Shown: positions 26,912 to 36,627 of the stretch, piece after piece
Position numbering within the stretch: position 1 is the first letter of the stretch
Layout: each line of letters begins with the position of its first letter
Assembly (NCBI GenBank): GCA_007859995.1
Contig: SMSL01000002.1
Coordinates: 1-64,000 of the forward strand
DNA from: Candidatus Brocadiaceae bacterium S225
GTDB taxonomy: Bacteria > Planctomycetota > Brocadiia > Brocadiales > Scalinduaceae
Direction: 5' to 3'
DNA length: 64,000 nt
The notes under the pieces: model-generated
Databases searched by the model: none
The model's input: the letters and a program-made list of their open reading frames with translations, nothing else
Told to the model about the DNA's origin: nothing
Translations under genes and position numbers: made by a program

Positions 26912-28430
26912 GTACACAACCTGCTCCCAGACGAGACTTGAGGAATTCTGACTTTAATGTAAAGCTCCCTTCTACAACTACCTTTTCATGAATCGAGACT
27001 CCATCAAGAATCTCAATTTTATCGCCGTTTCTACTACCAGGCACAATACTGCGAATTTCGTAAAGATCGTCCGATAGCTTGACAAACAGGAAAGACCTAT
27101 TATTGAATCGCTGTATAGACTCAACAGGTACGTACAACACTTTGTTAAATTGCTCGGATAAAAGTGAAACCTGTCCAAACATCCTATGTTTTAACAGGAA
27201 CTCAGGGTTTTTTACCATTGCGCGAGCCTTTAACATCCGGCTTTCTTCTTCTATATGAGAAGCCACCCAGATTAAGTCTCCACGCAGCCTGGTTCCGGGA
27301 AAGCTATCAAAGCTTGCTTCGACCGTATCACCGACCTTGAAAGAGGATAACATGTATTCAGGGATAGAAAGTTCAAGCCACATTGTAGATAGATCTGCCA
27401 GTGAAAAAAGGGTGTCACCCCGCCCGACAGCCTCACCAATAACGGCATTTCTTTCAATAATCGTTCCTGAAAATGGGGAACGGAGGGGAATAGTTGAAGA
27501 GCTTGATCGGGTGTCAATAATCTCCTGAAGTTCCGCTTCTGTGAGTCCGTAATTTAGAAGTTGTTGGCGACTTGTATTCGTGGTGTTTGTAGCCACCTGG
27601 TATTCTGTCAACGCTTGTTGGTACTCATGTTGTGAACATATCTTCTTTTCAAATAACCCTTTTTCCCGGTTATAAACAAGCTCCTTTAGTGTTTGATTTG
27701 CAATGGCAGTCAGGTAATCTACCTTTGCGCCTGCAATTTCAGATGAAACAATCTCGACAAGGACATCACCTTTAGACACATATGCACCCACATTTACAAG
27801 GACCCTTCGAATAACTCCTGATGTTAACGGCGTTATACGTGCAAGGTAATTCATGTTGTAGGTAACCTGACACAAAACACTATGGGTGGCAGCAGGCTCA
27901 CCTTCATCCGGGGCAGTAGCAATCACACCTGCTTTTACTGCGGACTCCGGTGATTTTAGTCTTACCTTTAAGCCTTCGCCAGGTATTAGTGAGGCCGTTA
28001 ATTCCGGGTGACATATCCCACACTCTTGCTCAGGCATCCTATGCTCTTCACAATAAAGCTCTGCTGATGGTACTTCACTGTTATTTAGTTTTAACTCAGG
28101 ATGGCAGATAAAACATTCGTCTTCATAGACACTATGTCCATTGCACCACAGTCTTTTTGGATTTTGACTGGATTTTTCTGCTTTGGCGCCTGACTCCGGG
28201 CGACAAATAAGACATTCGTCCTCATAAACACCGTGTTCCTTACACCACAAACGATTTGAGTCTCGGATAACACCTTCCGTTTGCTTATTATGAACTTCAT
28301 TTGCGTAACAGTTCATATCCCCAGATAATAGATTCGGGGACAAGTATTGAACCTGTAGACAAAGTAATGCCGCAAAAATAATTCCTGAGAAACAAAATAC
28401 CCGGTTTATCATATGTTGTTTATTTTTCAT
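26904..28430 (-). CDS. RND efflux membrane fusion protein with triple Cys/His metal-binding repeats
   Basis: A 508-residue adaptor. After an N-terminal membrane/signal segment (about 8-28) there are three tandem repeats of about 38 residues (about 60-160), each with the pattern C-x2-H ... E-(D/Q)-E-C-x-I-C-(R/H)-P-E. These resemble heavy-metal-binding modules. Then come the barrel-sandwich, a coiled-coil hairpin and beta domains typical of CzcB/CusB. The repeats probably capture metal in the periplasm and hand it to the pump. It is coupled to pump 2 by overlap and has no TolC partner of its own next to it. Confidence 0.88.
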   Translation of the reverse strand: MKNKQHMINRVFCFSGIIFAALLCLQVQYLSPNLLSGDMNCYANEVHNKQTEGVIRDSNRLWCKEHGVYEDECLICRPESGAKAEKSSQNPKRLWCNGHSVYEDECFICHPELKLNNSEVPSAELYCEEHRMPEQECGICHPELTASLIPGEGLKVRLKSPESAVKAGVIATAPDEGEPAATHSVLCQVTYNMNYLARITPLTSGVIRRVLVNVGAYVSKGDVLVEIVSSEIAGAKVDYLTAIANQTLKELVYNREKGLFEKKICSQHEYQQALTEYQVATNTTNTSRQQLLNYGLTEAELQEIIDTRSSSSTIPLRSPFSGTIIERNAVIGEAVGRGDTLFSLADLSTMWLELSIPEYMLSSFKVGDTVEASFDSFPGTRLRGDLIWVASHIEEESRMLKARAMVKNPEFLLKHRMFGQVSLLSEQFNKVLYVPVESIQRFNNRSFLFVKLSDDLYEIRSIVPGSRNGDKIEILDGVSIHEKVVVEGSFTLKSEFLKSRLGAGCVHE

Positions 28431-28502
28431 TTTATTAATACCTGTATGAATAAATTTAAATGTATTTCCTTTTTAAGTCTTCAGCTTAAAATATGTTATA
28501 AC

Positions 28503-28674
28503 AAAAACAAAAAACCGTATCCTCACGCAAAGCCGCCAGAACGCTAAGAGAGAAAAAGTGAGTCATGGCTCATAAATATTCGTATATTTTCTCGGCAGTT
28601 TTATTCTTTGCGATCTTTGCGGCTTTGCGTGAGGATGTTTTTACTAAAAGCCCGCCCGTAGGGCGCTAATTCAA
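28503..28674. repeat. large palindromic repeat, copy 2
   Basis: About 170 bp. Same arms and same-orientation tail as copy 1 at 20417-20583, but the core is reverse-complemented. The last bases of the tail (TAATTCA) run into the stop codon of pump 3, so the repeat abuts the gene end. Confidence 0.88.
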
Positions 28675-31600
28675 CCTTTCTTAGTTATTTCATTATTACG
28701 TGAATTTTCTATCTCTAATGGAACAGAGAACCATTTGAAAAGTGCCGGGATAACCAGGAGTGTCAAGGCTGTAGAAGTGACCAGTCCACCGACAACAACT
28801 GTAGCAAGCGGCCTTTGTACATCGCTGCCCGTACCGGTTGCAAGGAGTAAAGGGATAAGTCCCAGTGCAGTGGTTACCGCCGTCATCAGAACCGGGCGCA
28901 ATCGAAGACATGCACCCTTAATTGAAGCTTCGTCTATTGAATGCCCGTCACGAATGAGCTGTTTTAAATAAGTCAGCAATACCATGCCATTTTCAAGTGC
29001 AATCCCAAATAACGCAATGAAACCAACTGAAGCCGGTACGGATAGGTTTTGGCCTGTTATCCACAAGGCAATTATTCCTCCTACCAGTGCCAGAGGAATA
29101 TTGAGAAGAATAAGAAGAGTGTTCTTGAGTGAACCAAAATTGCTGAATAATAACAGGCTTACGATAAGGATTGTGGCCGGAATCACCACGGCAAACCGTT
29201 TGTTCGCCTCCTGCTGAAGCCGAAATTGCCCACCCCATGTTACGATATAACCGGGTGGAAGATTCACCATATTATCAATTGCCTGCTGCGCCTCTTCCAC
29301 AAATGATCCGATATCCCTGCCCACGACATTACACTGTACCGTAATAAATCGTTGTGTATCTTCCCGCATAATCTGACGGGGACCTACTATCTCCTGTATC
29401 TCCGCCAATTCCGCCAGAGGCACGACTTTACCATCAGGAGACTCAATCAACAGGTTTTCAATATCTTCACGTGTGCGTCGTGCATCCGGTTCGTAACGTA
29501 CCAGTATATCAAAGCGACGGATCCCTTCGAATATCTGGCCGGCGATTTCACCACCCACAGCAGCCTTTATCACCTTCTGTACATCTACCAGGTTAATACC
29601 ATAACGGGCAATGGCTTCCCTGATCGGACGAATGAGAAGCTGTGGTTTACCACTGACCTGGTCTGCCTGGACATCAGCGGCGCCACGAACATTTCGTACT
29701 ACGCCGGCTATTTCATCGGCCTTGCTCTTCAATGTATCCAGATCACGCCCGAATAGTTTAATCGCCAGTTCAGCTCTTACACCTTCCAACAACTCATCTA
29801 CTGTCATTTCGATCGGCTGAGTCAGGTTACTCAGAATACCCGGCATTACCCCTAGTTCTTCCCTGATGAGTTCCTCGATATATTCCTGATCTCCTTTTCT
29901 ACGCCACTCTTTTTCTGGCTTCAGGAGCACATAGATTTCTGCGGAATTGATCGGATCTGAATGTGCTCCAACCTCACCCCGTCCAATTCGGGTGACAACC
30001 TCCCTGATCTCCGGTATGTTGAGCAGTTTACGTTCCACTACCATGGTCATACGCTTACTCTCTGTTAAAGCGATTGACGGGGCCATAGTTAGACGTACGA
30101 CTATCGTCCCTTCCTTCAGTTTGGGGGTAAATTCTGAACCGAGTCTGGGGTAAACCAGACCACCGAGCACAAGGAGCACTACTGCCAGAATAATAGCATA
30201 GATGCGTCTTTGAACAAAAAACACGACAAGTGGTCGATAAGGAATCAGTAATATCTTTACAACTAATGATTCGCTTCCCTCCTTTTTACCTTTCTTTGAT
30301 CGAGGCCTACGCATTAAATAACTGCTCAATAGCGGAGCCATCAGTATGGCAAAAACCAGCGAACCCAGCATTGCCAGGGAGACAGTATAGGCCAGTGGCT
30401 TGAAAGTCTTACCCTCAACTCCCTGGAGAGTGAATAATGGCAAAAAGACTATAACAATAATAAATATGGCAAATGTGATAGGGCGGGCAACTTCTTTACA
30501 CGCCCGGGCTACCACGTGTATCCTCGGTTCATTTGGATCTGCTTCCCGGAGAAGACGATCCACATTTTCCACCATAACAATGGTGCCATCTACCATCATG
30601 CCAATAGCAATTGCCAGCCCTCCCAGAGACATTAAATTTGCTGAAAGATTGTAGTAATACATGGCAATACATGCAAACATGACAGAAAAAGGAATGGCTA
30701 AGGCAACCACGAGACTGGGGCGAAAACCACCCATGAAAACAAGTAAGACCAGGGCTACCAGTACAACACCCTGAATCAAGGCATTTCTCACGGTACTGAC
30801 GGATGCCTCCACTATATCTTTCTGTTGGTAATAAGGAACAATTCGAATACCATCAGGCAGGATTTTATTTATCTCCTTTATCTTCTCTTCCACACGTTTG
30901 ATTACCGTCGAGGCATTTGTTCCGAATAGTTTGATAACCATACCTGCTATCACTTCTCCTTGCCCGTTTCTCGTCTCCAAACCGCGTCGAACCGCTCCTC
31001 CAATCTGTATATCGGCAATACTATTAAGATATACAGGGCGGCCATCTACCGTTTTAATAATAATTTTTTGAAGATCATCAATACCGTTTGCCAGTCCTAC
31101 TGATCTCACAATGAACTCTTCGCGGTTTTTCTCTATAAATTGTGCACCGACGTTAAGATTATTAGCATTTACACGTTCTATAATTTCCTGGAGGGTAACA
31201 TCATAACGCAGCAAGCTTTCAGGCAGGACAACGACATGATACTGTTTTTCATAGCCACCAATACCCAACACCTCCGTTACGCCCGGCACGGTCTGCAGGT
31301 TTAATTTGATTACCCAATCCTGGATGGTTCGCAGTTCCTCAAGTGAATATTTTTCAGCTGTATCTTCCAGATAATAAAACAGGATCAGACCCATGCCTGT
31401 AGATATGGGGCCCATTCCAGGTTCACCAAAGCCTTCAGGGATCTGGTCACGGGCTTCCTGTAATCGTTCGTTGACAACCTGACGACAGAAATAGATGTCC
31501 ATACCATCCTTAAAATAGATGTTTATCACGGAAAGGCCAAAGTTAGAGACACTTCTAATTTTTTCCAGCCCGGGCAGCCCGGTCATAGCCATCTCAATAG

Positions 31601-31799
31601 GAAAGGTGACGTATTTCTCTACTTCCTGCGGGGCTAATCCTTCGGTGGTTGTAAATACCTGCACCAGGTTCGGAGAAACATCCGGAAAAGCGTCAACTGG
31701 AAGCTTCCTGTAACTGTAATAACCACCGGCGATGACTATTACGGTGAAAACTATCATCAGCACTTGATTTTTAAGTGAAAAATCAACTAATCTTTCCAT
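28671..31799 (-). CDS. heavy-metal efflux RND pump (CzcA/CusA family), pump 3
   Basis: A 1042-residue RND pump with start motif KLPVDAFPDVSPNLVQ and full-length double-loop topology. The TM4 signature is LAIAIGMMVDGTIVMVEN, an AIG-x3-DG-x4-VEN form intermediate between Cu/Ag and divalent classes, so substrate cannot be fixed from sequence. It follows its own adaptor (31818-33008) after 18 bp and the TolC gene before that, completing a tripartite set. Its stop codon is contributed by, or overlaps, the palindromic repeat downstream. Confidence 0.92.
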   Translation of the reverse strand: MERLVDFSLKNQVLMIVFTVIVIAGGYYSYRKLPVDAFPDVSPNLVQVFTTTEGLAPQEVEKYVTFPIEMAMTGLPGLEKIRSVSNFGLSVINIYFKDGMDIYFCRQVVNERLQEARDQIPEGFGEPGMGPISTGMGLILFYYLEDTAEKYSLEELRTIQDWVIKLNLQTVPGVTEVLGIGGYEKQYHVVVLPESLLRYDVTLQEIIERVNANNLNVGAQFIEKNREEFIVRSVGLANGIDDLQKIIIKTVDGRPVYLNSIADIQIGGAVRRGLETRNGQGEVIAGMVIKLFGTNASTVIKRVEEKIKEINKILPDGIRIVPYYQQKDIVEASVSTVRNALIQGVVLVALVLLVFMGGFRPSLVVALAIPFSVMFACIAMYYYNLSANLMSLGGLAIAIGMMVDGTIVMVENVDRLLREADPNEPRIHVVARACKEVARPITFAIFIIVIVFLPLFTLQGVEGKTFKPLAYTVSLAMLGSLVFAILMAPLLSSYLMRRPRSKKGKKEGSESLVVKILLIPYRPLVVFFVQRRIYAIILAVVLLVLGGLVYPRLGSEFTPKLKEGTIVVRLTMAPSIALTESKRMTMVVERKLLNIPEIREVVTRIGRGEVGAHSDPINSAEIYVLLKPEKEWRRKGDQEYIEELIREELGVMPGILSNLTQPIEMTVDELLEGVRAELAIKLFGRDLDTLKSKADEIAGVVRNVRGAADVQADQVSGKPQLLIRPIREAIARYGINLVDVQKVIKAAVGGEIAGQIFEGIRRFDILVRYEPDARRTREDIENLLIESPDGKVVPLAELAEIQEIVGPRQIMREDTQRFITVQCNVVGRDIGSFVEEAQQAIDNMVNLPPGYIVTWGGQFRLQQEANKRFAVVIPATILIVSLLLFSNFGSLKNTLLILLNIPLALVGGIIALWITGQNLSVPASVGFIALFGIALENGMVLLTYLKQLIRDGHSIDEASIKGACLRLRPVLMTAVTTALGLIPLLLATGTGSDVQRPLATVVVGGLVTSTALTLLVIPALFKWFSVPLEIENSRNNEITKKG

Positions 31800-31817
31800 G
31801 TTAATCTCCCAAATGTT

Positions 31818-33008
31818 TTAATGTGCATGTCCGCCTCCTTCAAGGCCGCTTCTTTCAAGCTCAGATTTAAGCGTAAACCCGCCTCTGCTAATGTACTGTT
31901 CACCTCTGTCCAGACCTGATAATATCTCTATACTCTCTCCATCCTTTCTACCTGTCTTTACCGGACGTGGTTCAAACCCGTCTTCGGTCTTGACAAAAAT
32001 AACATTTTTTTCCTGAACGACTAACAATGCGGTACGAGGCACTGCAATTTCCACTTCAAATTCATCGACAATAACCTCACCCGTTACGAAGGCGCCTGGA
32101 CGCCAATCACCTTCAGAATTATTCAAAATTATTCGAGCGGTTGAGGTACGTGTGGACTCTTCCACAAAGGGAGTGACATAATCAATCCTGGATTTAGCAC
32201 TGTGTTGGCCTTGTTGCTCTTGTATGGTAACAGGTTGACCAACACGAACTGATTTCAGATCTTTCTGATAGACCGTTAAATAAACCCAGACAGTACTAAT
32301 GTCTGCAACCGCAAAAACAGGTATTTCGTCATTCACCTTTTCGCCCAGCGTAATATGCTTGTTGATAACGGCTCCGCTGAAAGGTGATGTTATTTCGAAA
32401 CGGCAAATGTCTTCTGTACCATGCTTGAGTTCATTTACATATTCTTTTGAAAAACCCAGAGACATGAGCTGATGTTCCGATTCATGAAGCTGGATCCTGG
32501 AACTTGCCAAATTTGTCTGAGCATTCAGATATTCGCGTTCCGAAGTAATATTCTTATCCCATAGTTTTTTTTCACGATCATAAGTCGCCTCGGCCAGGGC
32601 AACTGTTTCAATACCTGCAAGATAACTAGATTTAGCAGATGCAAATTCTTTGCTGTCAATAACTGCCATGACGTCACCTTTCAGTACCTTATCACCTGCC
32701 TTTTTGTAAACTCCACGTACAATGCCCGGAACCCGAGGTACAATATGTACAAACCTGTCCGGGTCATAAACAACCTCACCCGGCAAGTTCAAGGTAATAT
32801 ATAGCTTTCCGGGAAGAGCTTCTGCTGCTTCTACATCAAACTCCTCCATTTCCTGTGGAGAAATTTGTACTCTTTGTTTTTCTCCATGTCCCTCATGTTC
32901 TTCATGTTCCTCAGCCTCTGTCATTTCCGTTGTTGGCTTTTTGCATGAAAACTGAAAAAAAAGCAGCAACAATATAATCAAAACCCTAAATAATCGCATA
33001 TTCATCAT
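31818..33008 (-). CDS. RND efflux membrane fusion lipoprotein
   Basis: A 396-residue adaptor lipoprotein (FQFSC lipobox near residue 22). The segment after the lipid anchor is Glu/His-rich (EAEEHEEHEGHGEK) and the C terminus ends GGGHAH, both likely metal-binding. Barrel-sandwich, coiled-coil hairpin (about 120-185) and beta domains follow the CusB/CzcB plan. GAGG lies 7 nt before the ATG. It is the second gene of a TolC-MFP-RND set on the minus strand. Confidence 0.9.
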   Translation of the reverse strand: MMNMRLFRVLIILLLLFFQFSCKKPTTEMTEAEEHEEHEGHGEKQRVQISPQEMEEFDVEAAEALPGKLYITLNLPGEVVYDPDRFVHIVPRVPGIVRGVYKKAGDKVLKGDVMAVIDSKEFASAKSSYLAGIETVALAEATYDREKKLWDKNITSEREYLNAQTNLASSRIQLHESEHQLMSLGFSKEYVNELKHGTEDICRFEITSPFSGAVINKHITLGEKVNDEIPVFAVADISTVWVYLTVYQKDLKSVRVGQPVTIQEQQGQHSAKSRIDYVTPFVEESTRTSTARIILNNSEGDWRPGAFVTGEVIVDEFEVEIAVPRTALLVVQEKNVIFVKTEDGFEPRPVKTGRKDGESIEILSGLDRGEQYISRGGFTLKSELERSGLEGGGHAH

Positions 33009-33051
33009 TTTTTTACCTCAAAAGTCTTAGTCCATCTGTTATAACAATCAA

Positions 33052-34350
33052 TTATAGCATTAATTTCATTCCCGAAACGGTCTCAAGGTTTATAATGGCA
33101 TTATTGTAATCAAGCAATGCATTTAAATATGCAGCTCTAGCCTCTAAAAGATTCTTTTGCACGGTAAGGAATCCGATAAAATCAATCTTACCTTCTTTAT
33201 ATGATATTTCGTTTAGCTTCAGGCTTTCGTCAACCTTCGGTATAATTTCATCAGTATAGATAGCTATACTGCCTTTTGCCGCCATAAATGTACGATATGC
33301 GGTCTCAACTTCCTTTTGAATCTCTAACTGCTTCTTTTTGATATTTATGTTTGCCGTGCTTTTAGCTGTCCGTGCTCTTTTAAGTTCGGACTGCTTTCTG
33401 TCCCATACCGGTATGGATATAGATACAGACCCGCCTACGATATCATCCATTCTTTCTTCTCTACCGAAGAAACCTGAAAGGCTTGGATTAGGAACTATTT
33501 CTGCTTTACGGAGTGATATTTCATTAGATGCTCTTTCCTTCTCAAAACTAATTGCCATCAAGTCAGGTCTTATCTTGTAGGCAGAGGCTAAAAGGTCTTC
33601 AATACTTGTCTGCAACTTCTCATAAGACAGGTTACCCTCTATATTTAATATTTCGTCCCTGGGTTTGCCCAGAAGGAGTTTCAAATTCAAGAGACTGTTT
33701 TGATAGCTACTCTCTGCAACAAGAAGCTGTTGTCTTGCCTGTCCATGGCCTATGTTTATAGAATTGAGTTCCAATACGGATATTGCACCGGCTTTGTATC
33801 GCTCCCTGGTAGCATCCCATAACTTTTCAAATATACTTTCGACATATTTGCGAAGTTTCAAAATTTCTAAGGCAGTTAACGCCTCATAAAAATTAGTTTT
33901 GACCATTGCGATAACGTTTCTTTCTATGTCAGCAATTTCAAATTTTACCCTTTCAATTAATTTGTCGGATACGTTTATCCGTTTTCGTCTCTGTCCATAA
34001 ACCTGAAACTCCTGAGACAATGAAAACGAATAGTCTGTAGTTCTTTGCCCATCAGGCCCATCTCTTTCCCCAATCCTGCTGTTTAATTTAGGATTCGAAG
34101 GGAAAAGCAATGATGCCTTAATGCGGTCTGCCTCTGTCGCGCCCAACTTATTTCTTGAAGCAGCGATCTGTAAATTATTTTCAAGTGCTATGTTGATGCA
34201 TTCTTCGAGATTGACAGTTGCATCTGTTGTCTCTTCCCGCCGGGTCGGTTCAGAGACCTGAGCCATTGACACATGAGAAGCCAAAAAGAGTAGAGACGCT
34301 ATTAATGTTACAACAGTTACGTGTTTAATATTATGTACTGAATAATTCAT
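33052..34350 (-). CDS. TolC-family outer-membrane efflux channel
   Basis: A 432-residue TolC-type protein with signal peptide, two efflux-protein repeats and family segments VNLEECINIALENNLQIAAS near the start and LNEISYKEGKIDFIGFLTVQKNLL near the end. An AGAGGT ribosome site precedes the ATG, almost identical to that of the channel gene at 16996. It heads the second efflux set and, as the only channel there, may serve both pump 3 and pump 2. Confidence 0.88.
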   Translation of the reverse strand: MNYSVHNIKHVTVVTLIASLLFLASHVSMAQVSEPTRREETTDATVNLEECINIALENNLQIAASRNKLGATEADRIKASLLFPSNPKLNSRIGERDGPDGQRTTDYSFSLSQEFQVYGQRRKRINVSDKLIERVKFEIADIERNVIAMVKTNFYEALTALEILKLRKYVESIFEKLWDATRERYKAGAISVLELNSINIGHGQARQQLLVAESSYQNSLLNLKLLLGKPRDEILNIEGNLSYEKLQTSIEDLLASAYKIRPDLMAISFEKERASNEISLRKAEIVPNPSLSGFFGREERMDDIVGGSVSISIPVWDRKQSELKRARTAKSTANINIKKKQLEIQKEVETAYRTFMAAKGSIAIYTDEIIPKVDESLKLNEISYKEGKIDFIGFLTVQKNLLEARAAYLNALLDYNNAIINLETVSGMKLML

Positions 34351-34619
34351 TTATTACCTCTTGTTAAAAGTTGTTTACTGAAGATCTCTATAGATAGTTT
34401 TAGATACGATTTCCGCAAAATATGGAGTAATATGGGAAATACATACTCATCAGTGATATCCTGAATAAATTATTTACAATTACTTGAACCATAAAATAGC
34501 TTACTTTTTACTTAATCACGGCGTAAAAGTGTAAGTAATTGTAGATCGCTAAACGAAAACTTTTTCGTAAGTTCAGTGACAGTTTAAACAGGAAAGTACT
34601 TTAAATGAAAATGAAAGGG

Positions 34620-34970
34620 CTAAAGAGTTGATTGAGGAGGACGGAAAAGTGTTTTTACGAAGAGTTTCTTGTAAAGAGCATCTTCATCCATTGAAAAAGC
34701 TTGAGGAGTGTTGTCAAAATGAAAATTAATATCAGTTAATTGATTTGTAAAGAAATGTGAAATGGTGCAACAAACTGAGCAATGATGGTATGGCTCGTCA
34801 GGGAGAACGGGACAGTTATGTTCATTACAGGAATTTGTACATCCCGAAGGAGCAGAGCCTATTTCTGCTTTATTGTAGCTATCATGTGAAGAAACAACCT
34901 CCGGAAGAATTGAAAAGCAAAATACAACAACTAAAAAGGCCTTGAGTAATCGGGCTTGTTTTAACTTCAT
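34620..34970 (-). CDS. small exported Cys/His-rich protein of the second efflux cluster
   Basis: About 116 residues with a signal segment (LLKAFLVVVFCFSILPEVVSS) and a Cys/His-rich middle (CTNSCNEHNC, then YHHCSVCC). It probably binds metal in the periplasm. I prefer the ATG at 34970 because the ORF's first six codons add nothing to the signal peptide. The gene lies 270 bp ahead of the TolC gene on the same strand, the same position that the His-rich protein at 16378 holds in the first cluster. No known family recognised. Confidence 0.6.
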   Translation of the reverse strand: MKLKQARLLKAFLVVVFCFSILPEVVSSHDSYNKAEIGSAPSGCTNSCNEHNCPVLPDEPYHHCSVCCTISHFFTNQLTDINFHFDNTPQAFSMDEDALYKKLFVKTLFRPPQSTL

Positions 34971-35265
34971 AATAACTATAGACATCATTCAGGGGCGTCT
35001 CTGCAATAATTACAATTGAAGACGAACATAATTTAAAATACAGTAACTTAAGTAATAATCACAATATTAAGTTAATGTCAAGTGCCTTTTTTAGAAAATA
35101 GAAAAAATGGACAAAACCACTGGTAAAATAATAGTTTTACAAAAGCTGCTATAATGCCCATGATTCTATACCGGTTGCCATTCTCCTTCTCTAATTTTAC
35201 CATTTCAACAGGGTTTCTAATGCATTTAAAGAGGAAGTTTCCGGAAGATTCTAATTCCGCATGCC

Positions 35266-36627
35266 TTATCTGCCGCCAATTGTCACATCTTTGATCCTGA
35301 TATGTGGTCCGCCGTCGCTTACACGCAGGGGAGACTGTCCGCCCTTACCGCAACCACCGAGCCCTCCGAACAGGACAAGATCGTTGCCGATCGCATCTAT
35401 GTTCATTAATGTTTCAAACACATTACCCGTCAGTACTACATCACGAACCTGCTCACAAATCTTTCCGTCTTTTATTTTATATGCTTCCTCTGCACTGAAA
35501 GTAAACATTTCTGTATTCGTCTGGCCGCCAAGCGATCCCTTTGCGTAAATGCCGTCGTCTACACCAGCCAACATCTCTTCAAACGTTTGATCGCGGGGTT
35601 CCATATACGTATTGGTCATACGAACAATCGGTTCACAGCCATAACTGATGGCCCTTGCATTTCCTGTTGGTTTCTCATTCATTTTAGCTGCCGTTTCTCT
35701 TGAGTGCACCCGGTTGGTCAGGATTCCATCCTTTATCAGGTATGTTTTTTGAGTGGGGGTTCCCTCACTGTCATACTTATTATAACCCGCCTCTCCTACC
35801 AATGTGCCATCATCTACAATAGATAATTCATCGGAACCGAAGCGTTTTCCGATTTTCATGATCTCACAGAGTTTTTTGTTTTCATAGATAAAATCGGCTT
35901 CGCTCAGATGCCCAAATGCTTCGTGTGTAAAGACGCCGCAAAGCTTCGGATCAATAATTACGGTATATTTACCGGCATCCACGGGTTTCGCGGAGAGTAA
36001 ATCTACAGCTCTCTTTGTAACCTCTTCACAACTTTCCTCGAAGTTTTCAACGTTACTATATCCCCTGAGATCTCCAATTGAATTATATGCCTGCTGCACA
36101 TCCATGCCGTCCTTTGCCATCGCCATAACTGAAACACCACAGAATATATTTTCACATACGATAAAACTGCCTTCCAGATTTGCGAAGTAGAGCGTACTGT
36201 GGGAATCCACATATCTTACACAGGAAGTCTGGACCTTCTTTGAAGATAAGATTATGTTGTTGTATTTTTGACATAAATCGTGTTTGTCAATAAGCGATAC
36301 GTCTGCCGGGTCAATATCAACCTGCGGTTTTACAACATCGTTAATCACACCTGTTTCTGCCAGTGAAACGTCCTTATTACCAACCCGCATTGCCTGCTCA
36401 CATGCCATTTTGACGTAGCGAGGTAAATTTTCAATATCATTGAAAGCTACAAATCCCCATCCTCCATTGATGAGCGCACGTACGCATCCTCCCATCATAC
36501 TGCTTTCACCTATGCTCTCCAACTCCTTGCCTACATAAGAGACTCCGGTCCCTCTTCCCTCATTGATACGTATCTCTATATGATCCGCCTTGGCGGATTT
36601 TAAAGCGTTTTTAATCAGTTTTTCCAT
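35266..36627 (-). CDS. tldD: TldD-type metalloprotease
   Basis: A 453-residue TldD/PmbA-family protein of normal length. The zinc motif is present in GVFTHEAFGHLSEADF (HExxxH), and the C terminus has the glycine-rich GGLGGCGKGG segment of the family. TldD works with TldE/PmbA to degrade unfolded or leader peptides; no tldE is in the window. The start codon overlaps the end of ligA by 13 nt. A decayed partial copy of this gene lies at 15956-16300. Confidence 0.93.
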   Translation of the reverse strand: MEKLIKNALKSAKADHIEIRINEGRGTGVSYVGKELESIGESSMMGGCVRALINGGWGFVAFNDIENLPRYVKMACEQAMRVGNKDVSLAETGVINDVVKPQVDIDPADVSLIDKHDLCQKYNNIILSSKKVQTSCVRYVDSHSTLYFANLEGSFIVCENIFCGVSVMAMAKDGMDVQQAYNSIGDLRGYSNVENFEESCEEVTKRAVDLLSAKPVDAGKYTVIIDPKLCGVFTHEAFGHLSEADFIYENKKLCEIMKIGKRFGSDELSIVDDGTLVGEAGYNKYDSEGTPTQKTYLIKDGILTNRVHSRETAAKMNEKPTGNARAISYGCEPIVRMTNTYMEPRDQTFEEMLAGVDDGIYAKGSLGGQTNTEMFTFSAEEAYKIKDGKICEQVRDVVLTGNVFETLMNIDAIGNDLVLFGGLGGCGKGGQSPLRVSDGGPHIRIKDVTIGGR

